A stretch of 64,000 nt of DNA from Nematopogon swammerdamellus. Lineage: Eukaryota > Arthropoda > Insecta > Lepidoptera > Adelidae. The stretch lies in NCBI GenBank assembly GCA_946902875.1, contig OX336343.1, forward strand, positions 11,033,361-11,097,360, read 5' to 3'. Below are positions 1 through 11,129 of this stretch, one piece after another (position 1 is the first letter of the stretch; each line of letters begins with the position of its first letter). A model generated the notes under the pieces. The model was not told where the DNA came from, did no database searches, and worked only from the letters and a program-made list of their open reading frames with translations. Made by a program: the position numbers and the translations under genes.

Positions 1-229
1 AGAATATTTAGCCATAAAACCAGCTACACAGCGTCCATGATATAAACAACCATCTGACTAATGGGTATGCCGCTTTTACGGCCTCCCGTGTTCTCGCGTC
101 GTATTGCGTAAAGGCGACCTCACACTGGGCAAAATGAATGGGCCTTCTAAAAATGACGATACTACTTGTTTAAAGTGGAGTCGCGATTAGATAGATGATC
201 TAAAATGATTTTGTCTAAAATCTGATTTT
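1..229. other. No gene recognised
   Basis: No coding signal or RNA gene was recognised. Positions 60-120 faintly resemble the 'gcatctctccccgtg' dispersed repeat seen better at 2775-2950. Confidence 0.4.
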
Positions 230-600
230 TTTTAATGTGAACCAGCATCGGTGGCTGTGCCGAGAGACCAATGGTGCAGTCGACAGAGCCAAAATCACCT
301 CTCCTCGCGAAACCACGCTCAGTTAGGTTAGGTTCGGCCAGCAGATTTGCGGACTGTTGCTAGGCTGTCTAGCCCGTTAATACGACGCTTGAAGACACCC
401 AGGTTAAAGGATTCAGGAAATACACTCGCCGGAAGACAGTTAGCAGATAATTTAAATACACTGCTCAAAATTAGTCGGTCTGATAATAGCCTGTCTAAGA
501 TGTGTCGATCCAAATTCAGTTGCTCTGCAAAATTATGACGCACCAAAGTAGTCGATATAGGACACCGGTTGGCTAAGGACAGTGGTAGTGGGCTAGGCAC
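230..600 (-). pseudogene. LINE 3' end: reverse transcriptase C-terminus relic
   Basis: The minus-strand reading contains the motif PASVFPESFNLGVFKRRING, typical of the extreme C-terminus of jockey/CR1-like non-LTR reverse transcriptases. It is followed by a short 3' UTR and an A-tract (a T run near 228-235 on the plus strand). The catalytic part is absent, so this is a 5'-truncated dead copy. A sister copy lies at 17906-18115 and shares the same 3' tail. That tail (CAGCCACC, then a TGG-TTRCAT-like end and poly-A) also resembles the tail of SINE-2. Confidence 0.6.
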
Positions 601-795
601 GTCAGCCGAAACGACTTTGGAGTTATCGTTTCCTACATTGCATTGGCGGCCGTGGTCAGGAACAGGAGTGTTAAAACGACGACATCAAGTACGTCGGCGG
701 AAAGCAGTGGGTCCGTACCGCTGATAGCCGGGAGGACTGGAGGAAAATTGGAGAGGCGTGTATCCAGCAGTAGACGCTTACACGCTGACTGACTG
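600..795 (+). pseudogene. LINE ORF2 C-terminal relic (RTE/CR1-like)
   Basis: One plus-strand frame reads DDIKYVGGKQWVRTADSR and then EDWRKIGEACIQQ before a stop near 770. This matches the usual terminal pattern of lepidopteran LINE ORF2 proteins (W-x-DDI ... G..W.R.A..R..WR..GEA..QQW), with the final W changed to a stop. A short CTGA microsatellite follows at 784-800. It is head-to-head with the relic at 230-600. Confidence 0.55.
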
Positions 796-799
796 ACTG

Positions 800-981
800 A
801 CTAAATTATGTCGACCAGAAATTACAACATCCAGAAATTGCGCTTTGGCAAAACATTTCTAGCACTTTCTTGCAACCCCCTGTGGTACAAAGGCCTCTGG
901 TATCTGGCCTTGCTGATACAGTTACGGGCTTCCTGAAACGCATTTTCTGGGCCCTGTTGAAACAATAGGTTGCTTGAAGCC
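800..981. other. No gene recognised
   Basis: Non-repetitive-looking sequence between a LINE end and a SINE-1 copy; no coding evidence beyond chance ORFs. Confidence 0.35.
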
Positions 982-1377
982 ATTTTTTATGGAAACTGAC
1001 ACGGTTGGCTACATCACCTACAGCATCCATGATGTCAGCCCATAACACCGGGTGAATAAATAAATAATAAATAAATAAATCATTTATTTCGCACATTAAT
1101 TACATGTTACAAACAATTTAACTATGCTAATACTTAAAATGAGTGAAAAAGTATGTAGGCACAGATTTTACAACAACTAGGTGCCATGTCAGTGCTTCCC
1201 TTCATTTCATGTCGGCTACACTGAACTGGACGGAAAACACGAACTATTTACATAGTCGTTTCGACCAACGTTTCATTCAGTGCGGTGGTACCAACCCGAG
1301 CGGGTTAAACCCTACAACCTAGTAAGGTAAGAAGGGAAGGGACCTACAGTTTTACGTGGAATCCGAACCTTAGACTT
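982..1377 (-). repeat. SINE-1 copy with nested insertion
   Basis: Minus-oriented SINE-1 body and tail: reversed poly-A 'ttttttatgg', then the conserved GACACGGTTGGCTACATCAC block through to GGGAAGGGACC. The promoter head is missing. The copy is split by about 120 bp of another repeat at 1058-1178, with SINE sequence resuming at 'aactaggtgccatg'. Confidence 0.8.
1058..1178. repeat. ATAA-tailed repeat nested in SINE-1
   Basis: This insert begins with an (ATAA)n tract, then 'catttatttcgcacattaa' and 'atgtaggcacagatttta'. The same sequence occurs at 22497-22680, so it is a dispersed retroposed element. It inserted at the GGGTGAA/CTAGG point of the SINE. Confidence 0.65.
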
Positions 1378-2048
1378 TAATGTCCAATTTACTCGTCCCA
1401 CGTTATCACGTTATAAGCCCGGGAAATTTGTGATAGTGTGACAGAAGCTTTGGCCATCCGAAGGACGCTACTGAGCGCAACCTACGCAAGGTAGGACGCA
1501 ACACAAGTGAAGTTTTAACGTTGCCCTAATTAGGCACTTATTACTGTTGTTATGCTTTCATATATTGTTAATGTTTACATGACTTATGGAGTTATTAAGT
1601 TCAATTACAAGTGTAATTAGTGTGCCCAAATGGACATAAATCTTAATAGAACGAACCTAACCTAACCTAATCTACCGTCACGCTTGTTTCCCAATAGTAT
1701 AGGCAGAGAAAACGAATCCACACGGGCCACGCACCTGCCTGACAGCTGATAGGTACACCTCTGGCGTCTTTTCACAACCATAGTGAATTTCAAAACAGAA
1801 CAGGTGAATAAATTTGAAGAGCGGTTTTCACCAATAGTGACGTAGGTATTATTATTAAGTAAATTATTATTGGAAATATTATTTATTACTCTCACTGTTA
1901 CTAGATTTTCAAACTCATTGTTCCGGTTGGTTATAAACTATTTAACATCACGCTATATCCTCAAGTGTGAAGCAAAGCTAACGTAGTCAATTAAAAAAGT
2001 CCTTCAACTTACATCGTCGATATACCATTTTATATATATAAAGCATGT
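1378..2048. other. No gene recognised; short TTAGG-type run
   Basis: About 670 bp without a credible gene. Positions 1653-1672 hold three to four CCTAA units (insect telomere-type pentamer), too short to be a telomeric array. Confidence 0.4.
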
Positions 2049-2200
2049 ATTTTCTTTATTGAACACGCGACATGTGGCGCCGAGCACCCATAAGGTGTGT
2101 AACGACGCCCGTGGACATTCGGTCGTATGCGGAGGATGCGCCTATTCAAGCCTCTCTTAAAGGACCCGAGACTGTACTTGGTGGGAAATATATGGGAAAT
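2049..2200 (-). pseudogene. LINE 3' end, SLGSFKRG family
   Basis: The minus strand encodes FPTKYSLGSFKRGLN and then a 3' UTR containing GGTGCTCGGCGCCACATG and an AATAAA at the end. It matches longer copies at 31275-31534, 36455-36690 and 46678-46815. The motif is the C-terminal end of a non-LTR reverse transcriptase, so this is a 5'-truncated retroelement end. Confidence 0.65.
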
Positions 2201-2774
2201 AAATGAATGTCGAATTATATGTTCTGCTATATTGTTGTTTATACCTACTGACTGGTCTAGGTTTTTGGTTTGTTCCGCAATGATAATATTGTTAATGTAA
2301 ATTTTTTTTTCTTCCTTATTCTGTTGTTGATTTGCCACCTTTGTCAATATTGTGTAACATTTGAGGTTGTCATGACATAGATTGTCTAAGGCAATAAGTC
2401 CGTCTTTTTTAAATTTAGTTAAATTTGAAAGCAATAAAGGATATCTTTAACTTTTACAATTTTACACCAATTGAGGAAAACCATTCTTCTCTATTTCATA
2501 TTAGGAGACAGGGATGGAAAAATCCTTACCGGTGCTTTAGTCACATTATTTAATTTATTTGGCGTGGGCGAGGAAACATCATGTCTGATAAAATATAAAA
2601 AGGGATATTTGAGCGCCTGTAAAGCGAAAACAGTTTGCCAACTCCGGAGATGAGAACCGTGTTGAACTTTTGATGCTCAAGTAAAAGTAATTTTTTTCAG
2701 CCTGCGCCCTAACGAAGACAGTGTAGACCTTATTGAATTTGTCAACAGGCTGTGCTTTCAACATTTCTTGCGAG
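2200..2774. other. No gene recognised
   Basis: AT-rich sequence with only short chance ORFs on both strands. Confidence 0.35.
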
Positions 2775-2950
2775 ACACTCCGTGTGGGGTCGATACTTAA
2801 AATACTATCCCACTGCATCTCTCCCCGTGCATGTCGTAAAAGGCGACTATGGGATAAGGATAAGATGCCGTGCATAAGGGCGACAGGCTAGCGACCTCTC
2901 ACCTTGGCACGGTCCTTCCACCGAGTCATGTAGCAGTTGGGTCTTCGTGC
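2775..2950 (+). repeat. Dispersed repeat 'gcatctctccccgtg'
   Basis: Contains TGTGGGGTCGATACTTAAAA, then GCATCTCTCCCCGTGCATG and GTCGTAAAAGGCGACTA, then a block ending in TTCCACCGAGTCATG. The same blocks occur inverted at 31030-31215 and partly at 4618-4700, 19245-19300, 27310 and 50376-50445. In several places it replaces or precedes the head of a SINE-1 copy. Confidence 0.55.
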
Positions 2951-3689
2951 CTTACTTGACGATTGATTTATCTTGTCTTAATACTTTTCTAAATGTGGTG
3001 GTCGGTGTTGTGCTGTAATTTACAAGACTCCCTGCAGCACAACACCGATTACTCTGCTCACCTTGATTGTCGGGATACAGCGTGTGATATGTATTGTATT
3101 GTATTGTATTGAATGATAATAAACGATCACTTCTTTTATATTCTCGCTCCCTCTCTCCCGTCCATACTTTACTTTCTTTGATACTGCTCAGCCCTAAGGC
3201 TATTAAGCGTGATGGTAAGTGAGCCTCAAGAACTACTATTTCCATTGGTGCAAACCGCATCAAAATCTTTTGAGTGGTTTCGGAGTTTATCTCAAACATG
3301 CATACATACAGACAGACGTTCCCTTTTATAAGAAGTAGAGATATAGATAGAGATACAGGATGATAAATCAGTGCACTGCAATCCACTTCCTTCCAGGCGA
3401 GGCGAGATTACGGGGTAGTGTCGTCTAGTACGTAAGGCAATGAACTTAATATGTTGTCTGTCTGTAACGGGTAAACTCAAAAACGGCTGCACGGATTTAT
3501 ATGAAGTTTAATAGAAAATATCTCAGATATTTCGGAAGGGTTATGGGTTAGTATCATCGCGTTATTTATCCAAAGGGTTGGGGCGTGAACTGAGTGAACG
3601 TGCGATATGAACGCGGCACATAACTTTTAAAACTTAACACGTACGAAAATGATTGTAAAGAAAAAAAAATGATTGTGAAGAAAAAAACC
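2951..3689. other. No gene recognised; repeat fragments
   Basis: Holds a fragment of the 'ccgattactctgcttacccc' dispersed repeat near 3046-3090, a short (ATTGT)n run at 3092-3112, and a block at 3185-3310 that looks repetitive. Small ORFs here have no recognisable motif. Confidence 0.35.
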
Positions 3690-4140
3690 GGGCAAGTGCG
3701 AGTCGGACTCGCGCACCGAGGATTCCGCACCACAAAAAAATACATAGATTTTTTATTTCTTATTATTTTTTATTGTTATATCTTCCATAAAAACACTTTT
3801 TATGGAAACTGACACGATTGGCTACATCACCATCCGTAATGTCAGCCCATAACACCGGGTGAACTAGGTGGCATGTCAGTGCTTCCCTTCATTTCATGTC
3901 GGCTACACTGAACTGGAAGGAAAACAGGAACTATTTACATAGCCGTTTCGGACAACGTTTCGCTCAGTGCGGTGGTATCAACCCGGACTGGATAAACTCT
4001 ACCACCTAGTAAGGTAAGAAGGGAAGGGACCTATTCTGTGAACATTTCATCGTTCCAAATATACAGCAGTAGGACAGACAGACAGACGCGACGGCGTAAA
4101 CTTAGTAATAGGCTCCGCACGGGGTACGGATACCTAAAAA
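3690..4140 (+). repeat. Lepidopteran 'tgcgagtcggactcgc' element
   Basis: Starts with CGGGCAAGTGCGAGTCGGAC and CTCGCGCACCGAGG and ends with a GACAGACAGACAGACG run and a CGCACGGGGTACGG block. This is a common lepidopteran dispersed element. It is split by a SINE-1 copy at 3797-4033. Other copies or parts are near 24758-25750, 30112-30460, 42390-42850, 47520-48110, 57220-57600 and 62455-62530. Confidence 0.65.
3797..4033 (-). repeat. SINE-1 copy nested in a larger element
   Basis: Minus-oriented SINE-1 tail and body without the promoter head, from 'ctttttatggaaactgac' to 'aagggaagggacct'. The host element resumes immediately after it. Confidence 0.8.
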
Positions 4141-4229
4141 CAGCAATGAAACATTCTCAGTAACCGGTTAGTCGTCTGTCCACCTAGTCAGACCGGCTAG
4201 GTGGACAGACGACCTAGCCGGGAGTAGAT

Positions 4230-4316
4230 AGATGATAAGAGCAGAAGACTTTGGAGGGAGAGGACTATGTCCAGCAGTGGATCGATACGAACTGATGATG
4301 ATGATGTTGATGTAAC
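4230..4316 (+). pseudogene. LINE ORF2 3' tip with TGATG tail
   Basis: One frame reads TLEGEDYVQQWIDTN then a stop, followed by a (TGA/TGATG) repeat tail. This is the usual ending of lepidopteran LINE ORF2 genes. Only the last codons survive. Confidence 0.5.
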
Positions 4317-4617
4317 GTTTATATATAACTCGTAATAGCAGTTAAGAAATGTTTCCCCAGAGCCGACAATGCTGCGAGCGGAGCAAGAGAAGCAGAATGT
4401 AGCAACTTTTCACATTGTAGGTACTATTTTTAAATGAGTTATTAGATTTTCCATTTCGTTGTGCAAATGGAAAGCAAACTTAAAGTCCTTCGTTTTATTT
4501 ACGGACACTCTCCGAGCGTCATAACATGCTACGGCTGGAGGAGTCACGGAAAACAGCTATAGTAGAGACATTTTTATACAAGCTTTTATTTTTAACTTCA
4601 TCTGTTAGTACTGTACA

Positions 4618-4938
4618 GTGTGGGGCCGGTACTTTAAAAGAATAGCCCCACTGCATCTCTCCCCGTGTATGTCGTAAAAGTCGACTAAGGGATATGACTC
4701 CCTTCTTATATTACTAGGTGGTAGGGATTAACCCGCCCGGGTTGGTACCACCGCACTGAATGAAAGGTTGGTCGAAACGGCTATGTAAATAGTTTGTGTT
4801 TTCCGTCCAGTTTAGTGTAGCCGGCACGACCGAAGGGAAGCACTGACGTGGCACCAAGGTCACCCGGTGTTATGGGCTGACATCACGGATGTTGTAGGTG
4901 ATGTAGACAACCGTGTCAGTTTCTATAAAAAAAAAAAA
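4618..4938 (+). repeat. SINE-1 body with an alternative head
   Basis: Positions 4618-4700 are the TGTGGGGCCGGTACTTTAAA / GCATCTCTCCCCGTG block, joined directly to a SINE-1 body (GGTGGTAGGG to TTTCTATAAAAAA). The tRNA/5S-like head is absent, so this copy is a composite or a different subfamily. Confidence 0.7.
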
Positions 4939-5697
4939 TTGTAGGTATATTATGTTGTTGGTAAGTGGTCAACTCTTGCAACTGAATTTTAAACCAGTTC
5001 TACCCAACCGACTGAGCTGAAATTTTGCACACACTTTTCGTGCTTAGAGACAATACAATCTAGTAAACTCGAAATAAATATATATATATATAACATTAGT
5101 AAAAATCATAAAATCAAATCATTAATAGAAAAACAACCTTACAAGCTTTTATTTAAGCCTAAAACGAATAAAATAATTTTAGTGTTCGCCTGGGCGGGCG
5201 AAGCGGCGGCGCGTCAAAGATTGGATGGGTGTCGAACGTTTGTAGGCTGACCTCTTCCCCTGTACTAAGTATAGGTTTCCCTTCTTACGCACTATACGCT
5301 CCGCCGCTGCCGCGTAGTGCGGTTTTCTTCATACAAATAATATTTTTACTTGCCGAGCCGCTCCGCTGCAGAGCAGTTCCGTCTAGTGCGGTCTAATTTT
5401 TTACAGGGGAACACTACTTAAAAATAGTAATAGGCTTCCGTAGGGGATACGGAAACCTAAAAATAGCACCATTAAATCCGAACAAAAATTTATTGTAGGT
5501 ATAATTATTTCGAACTCCTTATCTAAGGAACTAATTTCTCTTAGCTTGGCTGATACGGAGCTTTCGTACAAAGTGCATTAGTACAAAGTTCTCAGGCAAA
5601 GTGCTTCTCAAAGTACATCAGCGAAAATGCATGCAAGACCAGAAGTTGCAGCTACGGAATGCTGTGCAATTGGTGTAGTTCAGTCATTATAGATTTT
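4939..5697. other. No gene recognised
   Basis: AT-rich with a GC-richer patch at 5180-5400 and a block near 5400-5465 ('taataggcttccgtagggga') resembling the end of the element at 3690-4140. No coding support. Confidence 0.35.
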
Positions 5698-6298
5698 GAC
5701 CCGTGAATAATCAGTTCTTGGATTTTTTTTTCGTAGGTCCCTCGGTACGATATAAGGCTCCTGCGTATATTCGAAAAACGGTTTTCTTGAATAACTCGGC
5801 CATTTTTTATTTTACAGTAAAACCGTGAGGACAAAAATTGTAGGAAATTTGATTCTCTACAAGTTTGGTCCTCACAATTTTTCTTCTAGGATCGATATTT
5901 TGGAAATTAAATTTGAAAAAAGCGACCAATTCAAAATATTTTCATCATCTCGTTTATTTTCAACTTTACGGCATAAATGAAGAGGACTAAACTTGTAGAG
6001 AATCAAATTTTGAACAATTATTGTTCCCACCGCTTTTGTCGCTTTTTTCAAATTTAATTTCCAAAATATCGACCCTAGAAGAAAAATTGTGAGGACCAAA
6101 CTTGTAGAAAATCAAATTTCCTACAATTTTTGTCCTCACGGTTTTACTGTAAAATCAAAAATGGCCGAGTTATTCAAGAAAAACCGTTTTTCGAATATAC
6201 GCAGGAGCCCGATTCAGTCTACTTTTTAAATTTACACTCCCAGTGAACCCCCCGAAGGACCTACGAAAAAAAAATCCTAGAACTGATTATTCACGGGT
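5698..6298. repeat. Long inverted repeat (foldback element)
   Basis: Left arm 5698-5935 and right arm 6045-6298 are reverse complements over most of their length. Shared blocks include CCGTGAATAATCAGTTCT, AAAACCGTTTTTCGAATAT (inverted) and ACCGTGAGGACAAAAATTGT. The right arm carries about 50 extra bases near 6208-6258. The central spacer is about 110 bp. It looks like a foldback or MITE-type DNA element. Confidence 0.75.
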
Positions 6299-6612
6299 AG
6301 GGTCGGTTTTTTGGATATAATGACTGGACTAGTGAGCTTTCGAGCTAAGTTGCCGACCAGAGTGCGGCAGTCGTATGCTCGCATCGGTAATGTAAGTTTC
6401 AAGTGGATGAGAAGGATTCATTGTCGACTCTATTGGGGATGTTGGTGACGAACATTTCTTACATATTTTACCTCCCATTTCGATAGTATTACGAAATTAA
6501 ATAAATATTGTTTATTGTATAATTTCATCCAAAGGCAACCTACGCTTCCGAGAACTGACAAACAAACTTCACAAGTCAAAATGTTTTCTTACTACCTGCC
6601 ATATAAGTATTT

Positions 6613-7000
6613 TTTTATGGAATCTGACACGATTGGCCACATCACCTACAACATCCGTAGTATTATAGTCACTTAGAAATAATTAACCCGTACTACCGCT
6701 CACAAGAACATTATTAATTACAGCATAAACGCGAATACCTAAGAATCTGACCACTCTGCCTATTTACATTACCTATATAGTGTCAACGTCAATTTTGATA
6801 CTAAAACATATCAAGTCAAATAAAAAAAAAATTAGTAAAAGTTTATTACTACAATCATTTTCACGTCAATAATATTTCTGTCGGATATAGGTGCCATGGC
6901 AGTGATTCTCTTTGATCGTGCAATATTGAAATGGATAGAAAACACGAACGACATTTCATAGCCGTAACAATAAGTACCAAAGTTACCAATTATGTTGAGT
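6613..7000 (-). repeat. Degenerate SINE-1 remnants
   Basis: 6613-6660 carries the SINE-1 tail (GACACGATTGGCCACATCAC) and 6887-6990 carries a decayed body (GGTGCCATGGCAGTG, GGATAGAAAACACGAAC). The two pieces are separated by about 230 bp of unrelated AT-rich sequence. Confidence 0.5.
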
Positions 7001-7771
7001 AAGGTAACGTGGTTAAGCTGAGTTAATCCTGATTTGGAGGAACTTAGACAAGAGTATAATATTCTGATATACAATCTCTGCTCACTTCGCTAAAAGCTTT
7101 TAAGATCCCGTAATTTTGTCTTACTCTGCATGGAACTTTGCAAAAAGTATAGTTTTTAACTTAGTTATGAAGTGAAGCTCCGAGGGATGAAATTGGGTAG
7201 ACTTCGGAAAAAAATAAGTGGATTTTATACTTTGGCCGGACGGAGGTTTACGAATTTTTAATGCTCGAAGGAAACTACGCTTGAAAGAAACTGTAAGTTG
7301 AGGTGGGCTGACCCCAGCAAGCTTTCTGCTGTTAATTGTGCCAAAATGTGTGAGTTCGAATTGATTTGTGGAGCCAAAATTTCAAATCGCGCATCGATTC
7401 GCCGAGTAGATTAAGTAGGTAGTTACAAATATCCATATATATGTCGAATTATGAACAAATCTTAATAAATGAAACAATAAACACTCACGTAATGTTACAA
7501 TATTCTGTAAAAAATCATCGGGCTGATAAATTTGTATTGTATTTTATATATTTAATGCACTCAAATAAAATATGGGAAAATGATAACATTGATGTTTCTA
7601 GGCATTTTATAATAGAATACCTTTATTGTATGATAACTGCTGAGTGAGTGGCGGAAAGAAACACATATTATGACAGAGATACTGAAATACAAAAGATAAG
7701 ATAAACTTAAATATTAATAGTTACACATGATGTAAATATAATTTTTATTTATTTTTTTATTTATTTATCTA
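7001..7771. other. No gene recognised
   Basis: AT-rich. An open frame at 7441-7647 (68 codons) is explained by base composition; its product shows no motif. Confidence 0.4.
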
Positions 7772-8063
7772 TATTACTTTATTCACGTTCTTATAATATA
7801 TTACATTAATTTTACATAAATTTTACAAAAAGTAATAAAAATACACAAAATTAATATAATGTAAATAAAAACGGTAATTTCCGCCGGCGGCGGCGGGAGG
7901 CAGGCCTCCAAGCACACCGGCGGGTGCAGGCCGTGGCTACGGAGCTCTCCGAGATGACGCGAGGCAAGCTACGAGCGATAGGTGGTGGTACTACGTAGGC
8001 CACCACCACCCCCATCTCGGAGAGCTCCGTATCCGCCGGACTGCACAGCGACATCGTCGCGCA
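7772..8063 (-). repeat. GC-rich retroposon 3' end, copy 1
   Basis: About 290 bp nearly identical to 13665-13955. Read on the minus strand it goes from a GC-rich part, with an internal inverted repeat around GGAGCTCTCCGAGATG, into an AT-rich end with AATAAAGTAATA. It is therefore probably the 3' end of a retroelement transcript on the minus strand. Confidence 0.55.
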
Positions 8064-8162
8064 TCTATATTATATTATTATACTAATTATCTGTATTATA
8101 CCAAGAAAAGATAAACTAAATATACCTACTATTTACATATATTTACTAACTCTGAACATGAC

Positions 8163-8690
8163 ATGAATTGACTCCGGCACAGATAAGTTTGACGAGCACA
8201 TAAACACTCTATGCGACAAACTCGGCCGAGCATCCTCCGCGCTGTCACGTTTGGTTACCTACACTCGGTATGGCATACTACGGTTACTTCCAATCACTCA
8301 TGTCATACGGCATTGAATTATGGGACACTGCTGCTGAACGGTACAGGGCGTTCAGAATGCAGAAGCGTGCGGTGCGAATTGTTGCCGGCGTCCCCTGGGA
8401 CACCCCGGCTCGTGGCATATTTATCAAAATTAAAATTCATACGCTAGCCAGTGTTTATATCGCGGAGGTGGCCGAAGAGAGATTTGTTTGAAACCAGATG
8501 AACTAGTCACGTCTTTTCCACCGGAAACCGTGACAGTCTCCGTCCTGTTGAACACAGACTCGCCAGATCCGAAAGATAAAATGAACCCCGATACTAAAAA
8601 TGCCGAATCATTCAACAGGCTTATTGGCAGACTGAAATGCTTTCTGGTGGAGAAGACGTGCCTACTATTCGGGCGAGGAATTCTTTAACG
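8163..8690 (+). pseudogene. Non-LTR reverse transcriptase C-terminal relic
   Basis: Frames in succession read DKFDEHINTLCDKLGRASSA, then MAYYGYFQSLMSYGIELWDT and FRMQKRAVRIVAGVPWDTPA, then a HTLASVYIAEV segment. This is the thumb/C-terminal region of jockey-like reverse transcriptases (YYGYFHSLLSYGI.LWG ... LQKRAVRII.G). The frame changes near 8265, so it is dead, and the catalytic palm is absent. Confidence 0.7.
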
Positions 8691-10380
8691 AATGTGTTTT
8701 TCTTTCATTTAGTATTGAGTTGAATGTAGGAATTATTATAAATTATTTTTTATAATCATTTTTTAAATGAGTCACCATGATGTCGTCCATCTAAAAAAAA
8801 TTTTGGACCACTATAACTGTAGTGTAGTAAATGAGTGCTCAAATAAGGGGTCTAGCCGGAAAGCTCGAAAGCAGAAAGTTTGACTTCGGAACTTTGTTCT
8901 GACTAGTTAGGAGGTAAACATACTAAAAGTCCCCACCATTGGGGGGTGCGCCCGAGGGGGGGGGGGGGGGGGGGGAGCACAAAGAAGGTCCCATTTTTCA
9001 GTGTTTCGCTTATATCTCGAAAACCGTGCATCATAGGAAAAATTGTTTAATAACGGAATAAGAGATGATAAAATTCTCTACAACTTTGATATATACACTT
9101 TTTACCAATTCTCAATCGTTGTCGAGATATAAGGTCCGAAAAGAGGCCGATTTTATTTGCAAATATCTGTTTTTGTCATACATTATATGGCCGCAGCAGT
9201 CGGGGACCTTTGTGTGTACATTTAAAATACTTCTGTGATTCCGCATATTCCATATTTTATTTAGCCTAAAGCCAATATATGTTTAATTATAAAAGGGTTC
9301 CAGAGCATTAGGCACTTCTAATTGTAGTAGAGAGAGCATGTTTCAATGTCCTATGGCCTGAGATGGTGTCGTCTCGTCTCGTCTGTGTGTTGACGCAGGC
9401 GCGTTACTATCAATATTGGTGTCAGCACCGCGCCTCCACTGATTGAGCCTTCCTTGAGACGTCAGCGCTAAATCAGTGCTAAACGGCGTCGAGGGACAAG
9501 GTGGAGAAGAAACTTATTTGTGTGAAACAGAGGTTATGGCTTTACTCACGGTCGTCTCCGGACTATGTGGCTCGAAAACATTTTCTAATAATGTTTAACA
9601 ACATTATTGTTTTTAATTACCGTGGTAATTAAAAACCCAGATACTGATAAAACTCGATGATGGAAAATATCGTGCAGAATTTAAAAGTTTAGTTTAGTTA
9701 GACAGGCTTAGGTAAAATTAGAAACGCTACTGGTTTTACATCTTAAATTCGAGGAAGGAAACACCGAGAGGAAACATTTACAATGACAAAACAATGCTGA
9801 AGTTTGGTTTAAGCTGACTATTATCGCTAACCTCAAACTGGAAAATTAAAATGGCAGTAAAATGTGAAAACAAGTCGAGATGCTAGTGACGATCGAACAC
9901 TAATCGTTATCAATTTTAAAGATATTGTTACATTATAGCGATTCACAAACTCTTAGCCCGTGACAATCCACCGGGAAAAAGCTGTATTAGATCCATCGAT
10001 CATCAAAGAAACAAAGACTTCCAATCAAAATCAGACATTCAGTCGTCTAACCCACTCTCGCTTGAAGCGGTGAAAGAGCAAGCTGGCTGCTAGAAGAGGC
10101 TTCAATATCCGGCGACATTAGCGCGTCGCTTCTGTTTATTCGCCAAATGAGTGTTTTATCGATACGGGACCGACGCGACGAAGCGGGCCTTGTGGACCTT
10201 TAGCAGTCCGATTGGTGTAGGCAAGCCTTAAATATAATTCTCACTAGTTGACTTTAGTCAATAGGAAAATAATAATTTATGGGATTTTTTTAAATTATTT
10301 AATTTATAAAAATAACAAGTGCATTATGGTCAATGCACATTTATATTGACCACTCATCAAAAATTACACACAGTTTCGTT
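8691..10380. other. No gene recognised
   Basis: About 1.7 kb between repeats and the PDZ gene 3' end. It contains a 20-base G run at 8956-8975, a block at 9000-9140 resembling mobile-element sequence, and a 28-bp palindrome near 9609-9636 (GTTTTTAATTACC and its complement). No coding evidence. Confidence 0.4.
8956..8975 (+). repeat. Poly-G run
   Basis: Twenty uninterrupted G residues preceded by other short G runs (8940-8946). A comparable poly-C run is at 25421-25444. Confidence 0.9.
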
Positions 10381-10388
10381 TTCTAATA

Positions 10389-10394
10389 TTTATT
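10389..10394 (-). promoter_or_regulatory. Candidate poly(A) signal of the PDZ gene
   Basis: TTTATT on the plus strand is AATAAA on the minus strand, about 125 nt downstream of the stop codon at 10517. Position and orientation fit the 3' end of the PDZ gene. In AT-rich DNA such hexamers are common, so this is plausible rather than proven. Confidence 0.45.
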
Positions 10395-10516
10395 CGTGAA
10401 AAAATATTACGAAATTAGTAGAGGAGGACCTTCACACAGTTCTATGTTATATCACAAAAAGTAATTTTATCACAATCATGCTTTGTAGTACCCCGATGTT
10501 TTGTAATGGTTTAAGT

Positions 10517-11129
10517 TTAGTTTTCGTCGCTTCCAACGGGTGCTTTTTGAGTCTCCTCTAAGATTTCGTTTAAAACATCGTCGAGAAGTATGTTTTGTTC
10601 TTTTTCTTCAATTTCTTCTTGGTCTTTGAGCATCTCGTCGAGTATTTCTTCAGTCGTGTCTTCTTCCATACTTTTGTCGTTTTCATTTGGTTCCCAATCT
10701 TCGAGCTCTTGGTCGTCACCATTGGCTAAAGATTCAACTTTTTCTTTGGATTCCTCCACAACTTCATTTTTAAATTCATCTATAACAACAGGATCTTCTT
10801 GAATTTCCATAGTAATATCTTCTTCAAATACTTTGCCATTATTATTGTGTACATTTTGTTTAATTCTTTCTTCATTATTCCCCTCAATATCTGAAGTTTC
10901 TTCCGGTATTGGTGCAATTTGTGGCTGCAGCATTCCGTTTTTGGTTCTTTCATGGGAGTTATTCTGCTTAACATCAGTGCCATTTGTAGCCTTTTCAGGA
11001 TATGCTTTTTGATCATTCTTTGGGAATTCGAATTCTTTCTTTTCGGAGGTTGGCGTATTTGAAGTCTTGCTATGTAATACTATATCATCTTCTGCTTTCG
11101 GCCCGCGTGTCTCTTCAGAAAATTTGTCT
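10517..11129 (-). CDS. PDZ gene terminal coding exon 6
   Basis: 613 nt from acceptor AATGTTTCAG to the TAA stop at 10517. It encodes 203 residues: a Lys/Asn/Glu-rich part then a strongly acidic, low-complexity tail rich in E, D and N ending APVGSDEN. Probably intrinsically disordered. Confidence 0.85.

Noticed and set aside
1653..1673. CCTAACCTAACCTAA as a telomeric array
   Set aside because: Only three to four units; isolated TTAGG scraps (also near 320 and 39090) are common in insect DNA.
10590..10802. Serine-rich 70-codon ORF on the plus strand
   Set aside because: It is the antisense shadow of the Glu/Asp-rich tail of the PDZ gene (GAA/GAT read as TTC/ATC and TCT/TCA).
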